Positions 24,099 to 31,853 of a DNA stretch of 36,087 nucleotides are shown one piece after another (the first letter of the stretch is position 1; each line of letters opens with the position of its first letter). The DNA is from Deltaproteobacteria bacterium UBA5329 (GTDB lineage: Bacteria; Desulfobacterota; Syntrophorhabdia; Syntrophorhabdales; Syntrophorhabdaceae). The stretch spans positions 120,023 through 156,109 of the forward strand of contig DHQV01000105.1 of the NCBI GenBank assembly GCA_002408185.1, written 5' to 3'. The position numbers were made by a program, and so were the translations under genes. Below the pieces are notes generated by a model. It saw nothing but the letters and a program-made list of their open reading frames with translations. It made no database searches and was not told the DNA's origin.

Positions 24099-25045
24099 TA
24101 TCTATTTACGTATTTTTTGTTGGTTTTACCCGTGCGGCGCTTTACGACCTTTTTGGAAGAGGATGATTTTTTCTTCTGTACAACGGTGGCGGAGGAGTAT
24201 GATGCCCGGGAAGCTTTTGCGAGACGGAGCTGTTCGTCCGTCGGCACGTCGTCATATATCGTTTTCAATATCTGAACACTGTCTTTCCAGAGACTGCGGC
24301 TTCCAAGCATTGCGAGGATATAAACCTTCCCGTTCTTTTCGAATGCGCCGACATAGCAATGCCGCGCAGCGCGTGTATATCCTGTTTTTCCTCCGATGGC
24401 GGGCTCGAAACAGAAAAGCAGCCTGTTGTGGTTCTTGTACCGGATCTTACGGGTGTTGTCTTCAAAGGTGAAGTACCGGGTCTGCACGAGGTCGACAAAA
24501 CGCTCGTTTGTAAGGGCCTGCCGGAAAATGAGAGCAAGATCGTAGGGACTGCTGTATTGGTTATCGCAAGGAAGACCGGACGCGTTTACGAAGTTGGTAT
24601 CAGTGGCACCGAGGTCCCGTGCCCTCTCCGTCATGATTCGTGCGAAAGCTGTTTCGGAACCGGCGATATATGATCCAAGGGCATACGCGGCATCATTTGC
24701 CGATTCGACCATCGCGCCTGTCATGAGGTCAAAAGACCGGTATTTTTTTCCGGGGACAAGGTTCATTTTGGAACGGGGGATGGTTGTGACGTTATTATCG
24801 GGGATAACGATCTCTTCCCCGCTTAGGCGTTCAAGGGCGATCAGCGTTGTCATAACCTTGGTGGTGCTGGCCGGGGGGAGCCGGCGATGATAGTCCTTGC
24901 CCGTGATGATACGAAACGTGTCTTTTTCGACAAGAATGTAGGATGCAGCGGTGATACCGTGGTTGGCGCCGTTCTCGACTGCCGGAAGTACATGTGGAAC
25001 GAAAATCAATACAAGGAAAAGTATGAGGTTTAAAGCCGGGCGCAT
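24098..25045 (-). CDS. D-alanyl-D-alanine carboxypeptidase (S11 family, PBP5-like catalytic domain only)
   Basis: 315 residues. An N-terminal signal peptide (about 1-22) is followed by the three penicillin-binding motifs: SxxK at Ser60-Lys63 (STTK), SxN at Ser115-Asn117 (SAN) and KTG at 220-222. It trims the terminal D-Ala of peptidoglycan stem peptides. It lacks the C-terminal beta domain and amphipathic anchor of PBP5, ending instead in a Ser/Lys/Arg-rich basic tail (about 291-315), which might bind anionic wall components. There is no ribosome-binding site: the -10 box of its promoter ends 9 bases before the ATG. Confidence 0.92.
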   Translation of the reverse strand: MRPALNLILFLVLIFVPHVLPAVENGANHGITAASYILVEKDTFRIITGKDYHRRLPPASTTKVMTTLIALERLSGEEIVIPDNNVTTIPRSKMNLVPGKKYRSFDLMTGAMVESANDAAYALGSYIAGSETAFARIMTERARDLGATDTNFVNASGLPCDNQYSSPYDLALIFRQALTNERFVDLVQTRYFTFEDNTRKIRYKNHNRLLFCFEPAIGGKTGYTRAARHCYVGAFEKNGKVYILAMLGSRSLWKDSVQILKTIYDDVPTDEQLRLAKASRASYSSATVVQKKKSSSSKKVVKRRTGKTNKKYVNR

Positions 25046-25054
25046 CGTGGACTA

Positions 25055-25083
25055 TTTATACACCATTTGCCGGTGCGATACAA
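25055..25083 (-). promoter_or_regulatory. Sigma-70 promoter candidate for the carboxypeptidase/M48 pair
   Basis: On the minus strand, TTGTAT (25083-25078), a 17-base spacer and TATAAA (25060-25055). Expected transcription start is near 25048, three bases from the ATG at 25045, so the mRNA would be essentially leaderless. Confidence 0.55.
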
Positions 25084-25102
25084 CAGCATAGGTTTTGCCG
25101 GT
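25066..25102 (+). repeat. Direct repeat TTTGCCGGT (two copies) between the divergent genes
   Basis: TTTGCCGGT occurs at 25066-25074 and again at 25094-25102, 28 bases apart, in the 105-base divergent intergenic region. The first copy lies within the spacer of the minus-strand promoter, a position where a bound regulator would block polymerase. It could be an operator for the adjacent GntR protein, but this is inference. Confidence 0.35.
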
Positions 25103-25150
25103 ATAAAAAACTTGAATGATTTCAAAGAGTGGGGTACAGTATACTAAATA

Positions 25151-25843
25151 ATGAAGAGGCTGATAATTAAGAAAGACAAGACCATCCGGCAGAAGGTCTA
25201 TCATCATATCCGCGAAGAGATCCTGAAAGGCGCGATAGCCCCGAAAGACCGCCTCATCGAGGCGAAGATCGCCGAAGAGATCGGAACGTCGCGCACCCCG
25301 GTCCGCGAGGCGCTCCACAATCTCGAACTTGAAAAGCTTGTCGTTTCCATTCCCCGGGTCGGGTATATCGTACGGGGCATGGACATGGAAGAGGTCGAGC
25401 AGATATGCGAGATACGGGTAGCGATCGAAGTCCTCGCAATAGAATGGGCTATGCAGAAGCAGAGGGACAGGCTCATCCAATCGCTTAAAAGAAATATAGC
25501 CAATCAAAAAAAACATATAGCGAAAGGCAACCTGAACGGCTATGTGGAACTCGATGCCCAGTTTCATGATATTATAGCCCGCCTTGCGGGAAGCGAACGC
25601 CTCCTCGAGCTTACCCAGACGCTGCGGCGCCATATGTTGCGGTACAGGATCCAATGCATCTACCTTGCAGAGACTGCCGAGAGATCTATGCACGGACATG
25701 AAAGGATAGTCGAGGCAATTGAAAAAGGGGACTCGGCAGAGATTACCGTTGCCGTAAAAACACATCTCATTCAGGCACGGGACGATATTCTTTATTATGT
25801 TTTCCACGATGCCGACGAAAACATCAGGAACGATGTTCGCTGA
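25151..25843 (+). CDS. GntR-family transcriptional regulator, FadR/FCD subgroup
   Basis: 230 residues. The N-terminal winged helix-turn-helix (about 11-75) includes TIRQKVYHHIREEILKG and the recognition region EEIGTSRTPVREALHNLE. The C-terminal all-helical FCD ligand domain (about 83-215) keeps the metal ligands Asp135 and His139 (ELDAQFHD), His183 (HGHERI) and His205. Such proteins usually sense carboxylic acids or amino acid-related ligands. It lies directly before livKHMGF in the same direction, 87 bases ahead of livK, and is a good candidate for local control. TATACT ends 5 bases before the ATG and there is no Shine-Dalgarno, suggesting a leaderless transcript. Confidence 0.92.
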   Translation: MKRLIIKKDKTIRQKVYHHIREEILKGAIAPKDRLIEAKIAEEIGTSRTPVREALHNLELEKLVVSIPRVGYIVRGMDMEEVEQICEIRVAIEVLAIEWAMQKQRDRLIQSLKRNIANQKKHIAKGNLNGYVELDAQFHDIIARLAGSERLLELTQTLRRHMLRYRIQCIYLAETAERSMHGHERIVEAIEKGDSAEITVAVKTHLIQARDDILYYVFHDADENIRNDVR

Positions 25844-25865
25844 CGTATTGTACCCGCGTCACTGA

Positions 25866-25893
25866 ATTGACAAAAGGCAATTTCTGTGTCAAT
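25866..25893 (+). promoter_or_regulatory. Inverted repeat / operator candidate upstream of livK
   Basis: ATTGACA (25866-25872) and TGTCAAT (25887-25893) form a perfect 7-base dyad with a 14-base centre; a partial third unit, TGTCAAA, follows at 25893-25899. The left arm contains a consensus -35 box (TTGACA, 25867-25872), but no good -10 lies 16-18 bases on. The site could be an operator for the GntR regulator encoded just upstream. Confidence 0.4.
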
Positions 25894-25930
25894 GTCAAAA
25901 TAACATATTACAATCCATGGAGGTGCCGAT

Positions 25931-27148
25931 ATGAAAAGATCCCCCCGTATTGTTTTCTTATCCGTCATCCTGCTATCCGTAATGTGCATATTCTCCCTCT
26001 CGCATGCTGCGAATACTATAAAGATAGGGATCGTGGACACCTATACCGGGCCTGCCACAACCTTTACCAATGATGTCCTTGACGGGTTCAAGCTGGCAGT
26101 GGACAGGATAAACGTAGGGGGCGGGATCCTCGGAAAGAAGATCGAGTACACGACACGCGACGAAAAATTCAAGCCGGATATCGGTCTTGCAATGGCAAAA
26201 GAGCTCATCCTGAAAGAAAAGGTCGATATCCTTATGGGGACGATAAACAGCGCCACCACCCTTGCTATCTCGGACTTTGTGAAGAAGGAGAAAGTGCCTT
26301 TCTTTGTCACGTTTGCAAAAAGTGAAAAGATCGTCGGTGAAAAGGGGCACCGGTACATATTCAACATGAATGAAAACACGGAAATGGCAGGCAGGGCCAC
26401 CGCAATAGCCCTTGCGAAAAAGCCGTACGTAAAGTACTGGATCGCCGGCGATGATTACGAATACGGCCATGCAATAGCCGATGCCGTCTGGAACAATCTC
26501 AAGAAGTTAAAACCTTCGGCACAGAAGGTCGGCGAGACTTGGTGGAAGGTCGGAGAGGCCGACTTCACGCCCTACATAACACAGATCCTGGCGGCGAAGC
26601 CTGATTTCATTATCGTTGCAACGGGCGGGTCAGGCATGGTCAATTTCCAGAAGGCAGCAAAAGCGACGGGTTTAAGCCAGAAGATCCCCTTCTATCAGCA
26701 CACTGCAACCGAACTTTCAGTTCTCGCGCCTCAAGGGCCGAACGGTCCGGAAGGGGTCTATGGAACGGCAAACTATTTCTTCTATTATCCTGACACGCCC
26801 GAAAATCGTGCGTTCGTCGCCGATTTCAAGAAAGCCTATAATCGCAACCCGAGGATCGGGGCCCTATATGGATATATGACCGCACAGTTTATTGTCGCTG
26901 GATATAAAAAAGCAGGCAAGATCGACAGCGAAAAACTGATCAACGCCCTGGAAGGCATGACCCTCGATAGTCCCGTCGGCCCTCTTGAGATCCGCAAATG
27001 CGATCACCAGCTCCTGCTCCCGATGTATTTCGGCGTCACGAAAAGGGACCCGAAATATGATTTCCTGATAGCGGGAAACATAGAAACGATCCAGGGCAGG
27101 GATTATGTTCCGTCCTGCCAGGAGGTCCTGAAGCTGTACAAGAAGTAA
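25931..27148 (+). CDS. livK: Branched-chain amino acid-type ABC transporter substrate-binding protein
   Basis: 405 residues with a signal peptide (about 1-26, ending SLSHA) and a type I periplasmic-binding fold (Peripla_BP_6): IKIGIVDTYTGPATTF at the start of the mature protein, then GGGILGKKIEY and KVDILMGTINSATTLA. Known members bind leucine/isoleucine/valine, but in anaerobic Desulfobacterota close relatives also bind aromatic compounds, amides or other carboxylates. The ligand therefore cannot be assigned. A GGAGG box precedes the ATG. First gene of a complete five-gene transporter. Confidence 0.9.
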   Translation: MKRSPRIVFLSVILLSVMCIFSLSHAANTIKIGIVDTYTGPATTFTNDVLDGFKLAVDRINVGGGILGKKIEYTTRDEKFKPDIGLAMAKELILKEKVDILMGTINSATTLAISDFVKKEKVPFFVTFAKSEKIVGEKGHRYIFNMNENTEMAGRATAIALAKKPYVKYWIAGDDYEYGHAIADAVWNNLKKLKPSAQKVGETWWKVGEADFTPYITQILAAKPDFIIVATGGSGMVNFQKAAKATGLSQKIPFYQHTATELSVLAPQGPNGPEGVYGTANYFFYYPDTPENRAFVADFKKAYNRNPRIGALYGYMTAQFIVAGYKKAGKIDSEKLINALEGMTLDSPVGPLEIRKCDHQLLLPMYFGVTKRDPKYDFLIAGNIETIQGRDYVPSCQEVLKLYKK

Positions 27149-27166
27149 CAGTGACATTACGGGGAA

Positions 27167-28066
27167 ATGGAGAACATTTTTGGTTTCATAAGCCCTAGTA
27201 TTTTAAGCCAGATCCTTGTCGGACTTTCGCGTACCGTAATCCTTTTTATTGTCTCGTCAGGGCTGACCCTCATTCTGGGCGTCTTGAGGATCCCGAATGT
27301 GGCCCACGGCTCTTTGTACATGATCGGCGCTTTTATGGCGTATACCGTTTCGCACCTTTTTGGCGGCGGCAACACGGGGTTCTGGATGGCCCTCATCCTG
27401 GCACCGCTCGGGGTCGCCGCCTTGAGTTTTCTGGCGGAACGCTCCCTCTTTCAGTTCCTGTATGAACGCGAACATCTGATGCTTCTCCTTCTCACCTTTG
27501 CACTTTCTCTCGTTTTTGGAGACCTTGTGAAGCTGATCTGGGGGGCCGAATACCGTTCGGTCCCGGTACCTTCGATCTTTCAGGGATACATAAATCTTTT
27601 CGGGGGCCTGCCTTTTCCTATATACAGCTTCTTCCTGCTTGTCATGGGCCCGGTCATAGCGATATTATTGTGGCTTTTGACGAATAAGACCAGGATCGGC
27701 AAAATATCGCGCGCAGCCGCGGTGGACAGGGATATGGTCGGCGCGGTGGGGATCAACGTAAACTGGGTCTTCGCGATCGTTTTTGTTATAGGGTGTCTCC
27801 TTGCGGGACTCGGCGGTGTGCTCGTTGCGCCCACCGTCAGCGTTACCCTTGGCATGGACCATACCCTGATAATGGAGGCATTTCTTATCGTGATCATGGG
27901 CGGGCTCGGCAATGTCTGGGGTGCCCTTCTCGGGGCCTTGATCTTTGGTCTTACCCAATCGCTCGGCATTTTGATCTGGCCCCAGTTCGGCATTGTCTTT
28001 CCCTATATCGCGGTGGTCGTGGTCCTTATCTTCAGACCGACCGGCATATTGAAATCAACCTGGTGA
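27167..28066 (+). CDS. livH: Branched-chain amino acid-type ABC transporter permease LivH
   Basis: 299 residues, very hydrophobic with about eight membrane segments. Family segments: GLTLILGVLRIPNVAHGSLYMIGAF read in parts near 30-52, and the cytoplasmic coupling region SRAAAVDRDMVGAVGINV (about 183-200), followed by MGGLGNVWGALLGALIFG. It forms one half of the membrane channel with LivM. It begins 18 bases after livK and ends 10 bases before livM. Confidence 0.93.
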   Translation: MENIFGFISPSILSQILVGLSRTVILFIVSSGLTLILGVLRIPNVAHGSLYMIGAFMAYTVSHLFGGGNTGFWMALILAPLGVAALSFLAERSLFQFLYEREHLMLLLLTFALSLVFGDLVKLIWGAEYRSVPVPSIFQGYINLFGGLPFPIYSFFLLVMGPVIAILLWLLTNKTRIGKISRAAAVDRDMVGAVGINVNWVFAIVFVIGCLLAGLGGVLVAPTVSVTLGMDHTLIMEAFLIVIMGGLGNVWGALLGALIFGLTQSLGILIWPQFGIVFPYIAVVVVLIFRPTGILKSTW

Positions 28067-28076
28067 GGGGCGGTTA

Positions 28077-29018
28077 ATGGCGGGTTCGTTTTTTCGTACA
28101 AAGTCTCTATGGGTCATCATAGGCCTCGTTATCCTTTTCCTTTTCCCCGTTTTCCTCGATCGCTTTTATATATACCTTGCCGCTATCATCCTGCTGACAG
28201 GCCTGTGTGCGACGAGCCTCAATTTCGTGCTCGGCTATGGCGGGGCGTTCCAGTTTCACCATGCTGTCTTTTACGGGGTCGGGGCGTACAGTGCTGCGCT
28301 CATGGTCCTCAAGTCGGGGCTTTCCCCGTGGCTCGGCTTTGTCGTCGGCCCGTCTGTCGCAGCCATACTCGGTTTCATCATAGGGCTCATCTGCGTCCGC
28401 CTGTCAAAACTGTATTTCGGGATGCTCCAGATCTCTCTCGGTTCCTTGGTCTGGGCCATCGTGTACCGCTGGTATTCTTTTACCGGCGGCGACGACGGCA
28501 TCCACGGCATTCCCCTGCCGGACATTATTTCCTCGCCGAACGGGGCGTATTATTTCACGCTTATCGTCACATCCGTTTCGATGTTCATTTTGTACCGCAT
28601 GATCAAGTCGCCATTTGGAAGTGCACTCCAGGGGATCCGGGACAATCCTGTCCGGTCGGAGATGATCGGGGTCAACGTGAGGCAACAGCAGCTTCTCGCA
28701 CTGACCATTGCCGGTTTTTTCGGCGGCGTCGCCGGGTCTCTGTTCGTTGTCGTCGACAATACGGTCTTTCCCGATATGATGTTCTGGACAGTTTCCCTGG
28801 AGCTCGTTATCATGTGTCTCCTCGGGGGTTGGCTGAGCTTTCTTGGCCCCATAGTAGGGGCGGCCATCATCGTTATCTTGAGGACGTATGTCAGCGGCGT
28901 TACCGTTTACTGGGCGCTTGTTCTCGGCATCATCATGATGCTCGTGATATTTTTCCTGCCAAACGGGGTGCTGGGATATCTCGACCGGTTCATGAAGAAG
29001 AAAGTGAGGGCGAGATAA
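28077..29018 (+). CDS. livM: Branched-chain amino acid-type ABC transporter permease LivM
   Basis: 313 residues with about eight to nine membrane segments. Landmarks: LTGLCATSLNFVLGYGGAFQ, the periplasmic GGDDGIHGIPLP segment and the coupling helix SALQGIRDNPVRSEMIGVNV near residues 180-200. Second channel half. A GAGGGGCGG stretch precedes the ATG. A ten-codon frame (29018-29050) bridges the livM stop and the livG start; I regard it as incidental or as a coupling device, not as a gene. Confidence 0.93.
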   Translation: MAGSFFRTKSLWVIIGLVILFLFPVFLDRFYIYLAAIILLTGLCATSLNFVLGYGGAFQFHHAVFYGVGAYSAALMVLKSGLSPWLGFVVGPSVAAILGFIIGLICVRLSKLYFGMLQISLGSLVWAIVYRWYSFTGGDDGIHGIPLPDIISSPNGAYYFTLIVTSVSMFILYRMIKSPFGSALQGIRDNPVRSEMIGVNVRQQQLLALTIAGFFGGVAGSLFVVVDNTVFPDMMFWTVSLELVIMCLLGGWLSFLGPIVGAAIIVILRTYVSGVTVYWALVLGIIMMLVIFFLPNGVLGYLDRFMKKKVRAR

Positions 29019-29037
29019 TGCGTACAAGGAGTCTTGC

Positions 29038-29787
29038 GTGCTGGAAGTAACATCCCTATCGAAATCATTCGATGGCTTCAAGGCCGTAAATAATGCAGGT
29101 CTGTCGGTCAAGGACGGCGAGATCGTCGCGGTCATCGGTCCGAACGGTGCCGGCAAGACCACTTTTTTCAACCTGATAACAGGGGTAATAAGGCCCGACA
29201 GCGGGAAGGTACTGTTCAAAGGGGAAGACATAACGGGATTAAAACCCTATCAGGTGTGCCGCAGGGGAATATCGCGTTCGTTCCAGGTCGTAAACGTATT
29301 TCCCCGCTTAAGCGTTTTTGAAAATGTCCAGGTGTCCGTCCTGTCCCGACAGAAGAAAACCTGGAACCTGTTCACCCCGTCGTCCCGGCTTTCAGTTGAC
29401 GATACAGAAAAGATACTCGAAAATGTTGGCCTTACAGATATACGGGATGCCACGAGCACGGCCCTTTCCCACGGGGAGCGCAAGGTGCTGGAGATAGCCA
29501 TCGCTCTTGGAGGGAACCCGGAATTCCTGATACTGGATGAACCGACCGCGGGCATGTCGCCGGAGGAGACGTCGCGATGCATCGATCTCATCAAACAACT
29601 CAAGGAAAAACTCGGGATAACCATACTTTTTTGCGAACATGACATGGAGATCGTGTTTTCCATCTCGGACAGGATCATGGTCATGGTTCGCGGGTCCACG
29701 ATAATTGAAGGAACGTGCAACGAGGTCAGATGCTGCCAGGAAGTACAAGATGCGTATCTCGGCGGGATCGATGTATGCTTGATGTAA
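29038..29787 (+). CDS. livG: Branched-chain amino acid-type ABC transporter ATP-binding protein LivG
   Basis: 249 residues. Walker A GPNGAGKTT (about 33-41), an LSHGERKVLEIAIALG signature in place of the commoner LSxGQQR, and Walker B FLILDEPTAGMSPEET. The C-terminal half is typical of LivG (ITILFCEHDMEIVFSISDRI). The start is GTG 29038 with AAGGAG about 7 bases upstream. It overlaps livF by 13 bases. Confidence 0.93.
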   Translation: MLEVTSLSKSFDGFKAVNNAGLSVKDGEIVAVIGPNGAGKTTFFNLITGVIRPDSGKVLFKGEDITGLKPYQVCRRGISRSFQVVNVFPRLSVFENVQVSVLSRQKKTWNLFTPSSRLSVDDTEKILENVGLTDIRDATSTALSHGERKVLEIAIALGGNPEFLILDEPTAGMSPEETSRCIDLIKQLKEKLGITILFCEHDMEIVFSISDRIMVMVRGSTIIEGTCNEVRCCQEVQDAYLGGIDVCLM

Positions 29788-30464
29788 ACGGGATAAATAC
29801 CTATTACGGCTTGAGCCATATTCTTTTCGATGTTTCGCTCTGCGTCAAGGCGGGGGAGGTGGTCGGGCTCCTCGGGCGCAATGGTGCAGGCAAGAGCACG
29901 ACCATGAAGAGCATCATGGGGATAGTCCCCCCCAGGAGGGGGACCATCAGCCTGAAAGGGAAGGAGATAACGGGGCAGAAACCTTTTATATCGTTCCGCG
30001 AGGGCATAGGATATGTTCCCGATGACAGGCGGGTGTTTGCGGACCTGTGCGTGGATGACAACCTCGACATAGTGTATCAACGAAGCAAGGATTGGGACAA
30101 GGACAGGGTCTACGAGATATTTCCCGCCCTTAAAGAGATACGGTCACGGCGTGCAGGACACTTAAGCGGCGGCGAGCAGCAAATGCTCACCATAGCACGG
30201 GCGTTGATGGGAAGTCCCGAACTTCTTCTTCTTGACGAACCGACCGAGGGGTTGGCGCCGCTCATCGTGCGCGACCTCGAACAGCAGATCCTTAAATTGC
30301 GGGATGCCGGCATCAGTATCCTTCTGTCAGAGCAGAATGTCCGCTCTGCATTGAGAATGATCACGCGGGCTTATGTGATCGATAACGGCAGGATCCGTTT
30401 CGAAGGCACCGTTCGGGACCTCGAGGCGAATGAAGAGGTAAAGAGAAAATATCTCATGATCTGA
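29775..30464 (+). CDS. livF: Branched-chain amino acid-type ABC transporter ATP-binding protein LivF
   Basis: 229 residues from ATG 29775, which lies inside the end of livG; the frame is open upstream to 29715 but the LivF fold begins at MLDVNGINTYYG. Walker A GRNGAGKST, signature LSGGEQQMLTIARAL, Walker B LLLLDEPTEGLAP. Second ATPase of the importer. The 106 bases that follow have no clear terminator, only the loop-less palindrome TCCGGCCGGA. Confidence 0.94.
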   Translation: MLDVNGINTYYGLSHILFDVSLCVKAGEVVGLLGRNGAGKSTTMKSIMGIVPPRRGTISLKGKEITGQKPFISFREGIGYVPDDRRVFADLCVDDNLDIVYQRSKDWDKDRVYEIFPALKEIRSRRAGHLSGGEQQMLTIARALMGSPELLLLDEPTEGLAPLIVRDLEQQILKLRDAGISILLSEQNVRSALRMITRAYVIDNGRIRFEGTVRDLEANEEVKRKYLMI

Positions 30465-30557
30465 TCCGGCCGGACATTTCCAGTCCCGCATGAGCTATCC
30501 AAAATATCGAAGTTTCAATATTCGACTGTTTTTATCTTTCTTTTATGCCTTTTTTTT

Positions 30558-30563
30558 TATAAA
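30558..30563 (+). promoter_or_regulatory. -10-like box (TATAAA) directly before the secreted-protein/his unit
   Basis: TATAAA at 30558-30563 in a T-rich tract, 7 bases before the ATG at 30571 and with no Shine-Dalgarno; no good -35. Predicts transcription starting at or near the start codon. It could provide the promoter of the hisA-hisF-hisI unit. Confidence 0.35.
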
Positions 30564-30570
30564 ATTAAAT

Positions 30571-31149
30571 ATGTTCAAATACGTCACGGAACGAAATAAA
30601 GCCTTATTCACCTTTGTATTTTTTACGGCCTTCGCTCTTGTCTTCACAGTCCCGGCTGTTTACGGTTTCGGTGACCTTGGGATCATGGTCGAACGCCTTC
30701 AGGATGAAAAGGCGATACAGTGTCCGGTCTGCGGCCAGCCGATTAGTCCTGGCGTTATTCATACCGATGCCGCTGCGATAGTCAAGGAAAAGCTCAAGAT
30801 AGCCCTCACCGACAGGGATATAGGCTATGCCGATGGCACGAAAAAAGGCCAACCGTACATCGATATCCTTATTTACCGTTTTCAGGAAAGGAAGGGGGGC
30901 AATTTCGCAGTCGAAAAACCCGCTTCTGTTGCATTTCATATGCACCTGATGAAGGACGGCGTTGTCGGGAGGGTGTTCGCGTATTCCGAGGAACAGAAAG
31001 CCCTGACACAGAATATCCTTACAATGGGCAAGTTCCTGAAGAGGGGCGCAAAATGGGTCACCGCCGATGAACTGGCAGAGGAAGGCATCAATGCCGGACT
31101 CAATCAACTTGTAGTCGAGCCTAAGGGGACGCCGGGGACAGACCAGTGA
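30571..31149 (+). CDS. Secreted or membrane-anchored protein of unknown function
   Basis: 192 residues from ATG 30571. I do not recognise the family. A hydrophobic N-terminal segment (about 11-29) looks like a signal peptide with possible cleavage after AVYG. The mature part has a CPVCG motif near residue 50 followed by QPISPG, then a basic alpha/beta region (YIDILIYRFQERKGGNFAVE, ASVAFHMHLM) and a C-terminal helix (LTQNILTMGKFLKRGAKWVTA). It is not an obvious lipoprotein. The frame is open to an ATG at 30490, but a TATAAA box 7 bases before 30571 and the signal peptide support the later start. Its stop overlaps hisA by GTGA, so the two are co-translated. Confidence 0.75.
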   Translation: MFKYVTERNKALFTFVFFTAFALVFTVPAVYGFGDLGIMVERLQDEKAIQCPVCGQPISPGVIHTDAAAIVKEKLKIALTDRDIGYADGTKKGQPYIDILIYRFQERKGGNFAVEKPASVAFHMHLMKDGVVGRVFAYSEEQKALTQNILTMGKFLKRGAKWVTADELAEEGINAGLNQLVVEPKGTPGTDQ

Positions 31150-31853
31150 AACCGCTTTTCGCGATGGACCTGATGGGCGGCAAGACTGTTCGGCTTAAAA
31201 AGGGTGATTTTCAGCAGGTAACTGTTTACAGTAACGATCCTCCCATAATGATCCGGGCCATGGTCGAGCGGGGCGCACGGGATTTCCATATCATCGATCT
31301 CGACGGCGCGAGGACCGGCAGTCCAGTTCACGGGGATATAATACGCGAGATCCGCAGTATCGTCAAAGGCTACATGGAAGTCGGCGGGGGCATCCGCAAT
31401 GAAGATACCATCAAATATTATAGCGATCTGGGCGTAGACGGGGTCATAGTCGGTACGCGGGCCCTGGAAGATGAAGATTTCTTCAACAGGCTGTCACAAT
31501 TTAAAAATATAGTTTTCGGTCTCGACCTTCTCGATGGCAAACCGATGGCCAGAGGATGGAAAAGTGCGGTCGATCGCGATGTATCGGCGCTTCTCAAGGA
31601 TGCCGAACGCATTGGCATTATGGCCGTCCTCTGCACGAGCATCGAGCGTGATGGGATGCTTACCGGGCCCGATTTCGAGGGCCTCACTCGCCTGTCAGGT
31701 ATGACCCGGCTTCCGGTTATTGCATCAGGCGGGGTATCTAGGATAGAAGATGTCCGGCGGCTCAAGGAAATGAACGTTTGGGCTGCCATAATAGGCAAGG
31801 CCTTCTACGAGGGATTCATCGGCATCGAGGAGGCCATGGGTTATGCTGGCTAA
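31146..31853 (+). CDS. hisA: Phosphoribosylformimino-AICAR ribotide isomerase HisA
   Basis: 235 residues, a TIM barrel with the catalytic aspartates Asp8 (FAMDLMGGKTVRL) and Asp127 (FGLDLLDGK), and phosphate-binding loops EVGGGIRN and ASGGVSRIEDV. TSIERDGML is the strand-6 motif. It performs the ProFAR to PRFAR isomerisation, fourth step of histidine synthesis. GTG at 31146 overlaps the upstream stop. The first strand reads FAMDLMGG where IPAIDLKDG is commoner, within normal variation. Overlaps hisF by 11 bases. Confidence 0.95.
   Translation: MKPLFAMDLMGGKTVRLKKGDFQQVTVYSNDPPIMIRAMVERGARDFHIIDLDGARTGSPVHGDIIREIRSIVKGYMEVGGGIRNEDTIKYYSDLGVDGVIVGTRALEDEDFFNRLSQFKNIVFGLDLLDGKPMARGWKSAVDRDVSALLKDAERIGIMAVLCTSIERDGMLTGPDFEGLTRLSGMTRLPVIASGGVSRIEDVRRLKEMNVWAAIIGKAFYEGFIGIEEAMGYAG

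Noticed and set aside
23430..24275. Plus-strand open frame (281 codons) opposite the M48 protease gene
   Set aside because: The minus-strand gene has a signal peptide, HEFAH site and helical repeats; the plus-strand frame has no supported start or domain.
28109..29050. Plus-strand open frame of 313 codons overlapping livM in another frame
   Set aside because: The product is an Arg/His-rich low-complexity sequence, the typical frame shadow of a hydrophobic permease gene.
29018..29050. Ten-codon frame between livM and livG
   Set aside because: It starts in a TAATG overlap with livM but has no independent support; it may aid coupling, yet such short frames occur by chance.
30468..30482. Palindrome TCCGGCCGGA after livF as a terminator
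   Set aside because: It has no loop and no T-run, so it cannot work as an intrinsic terminator.
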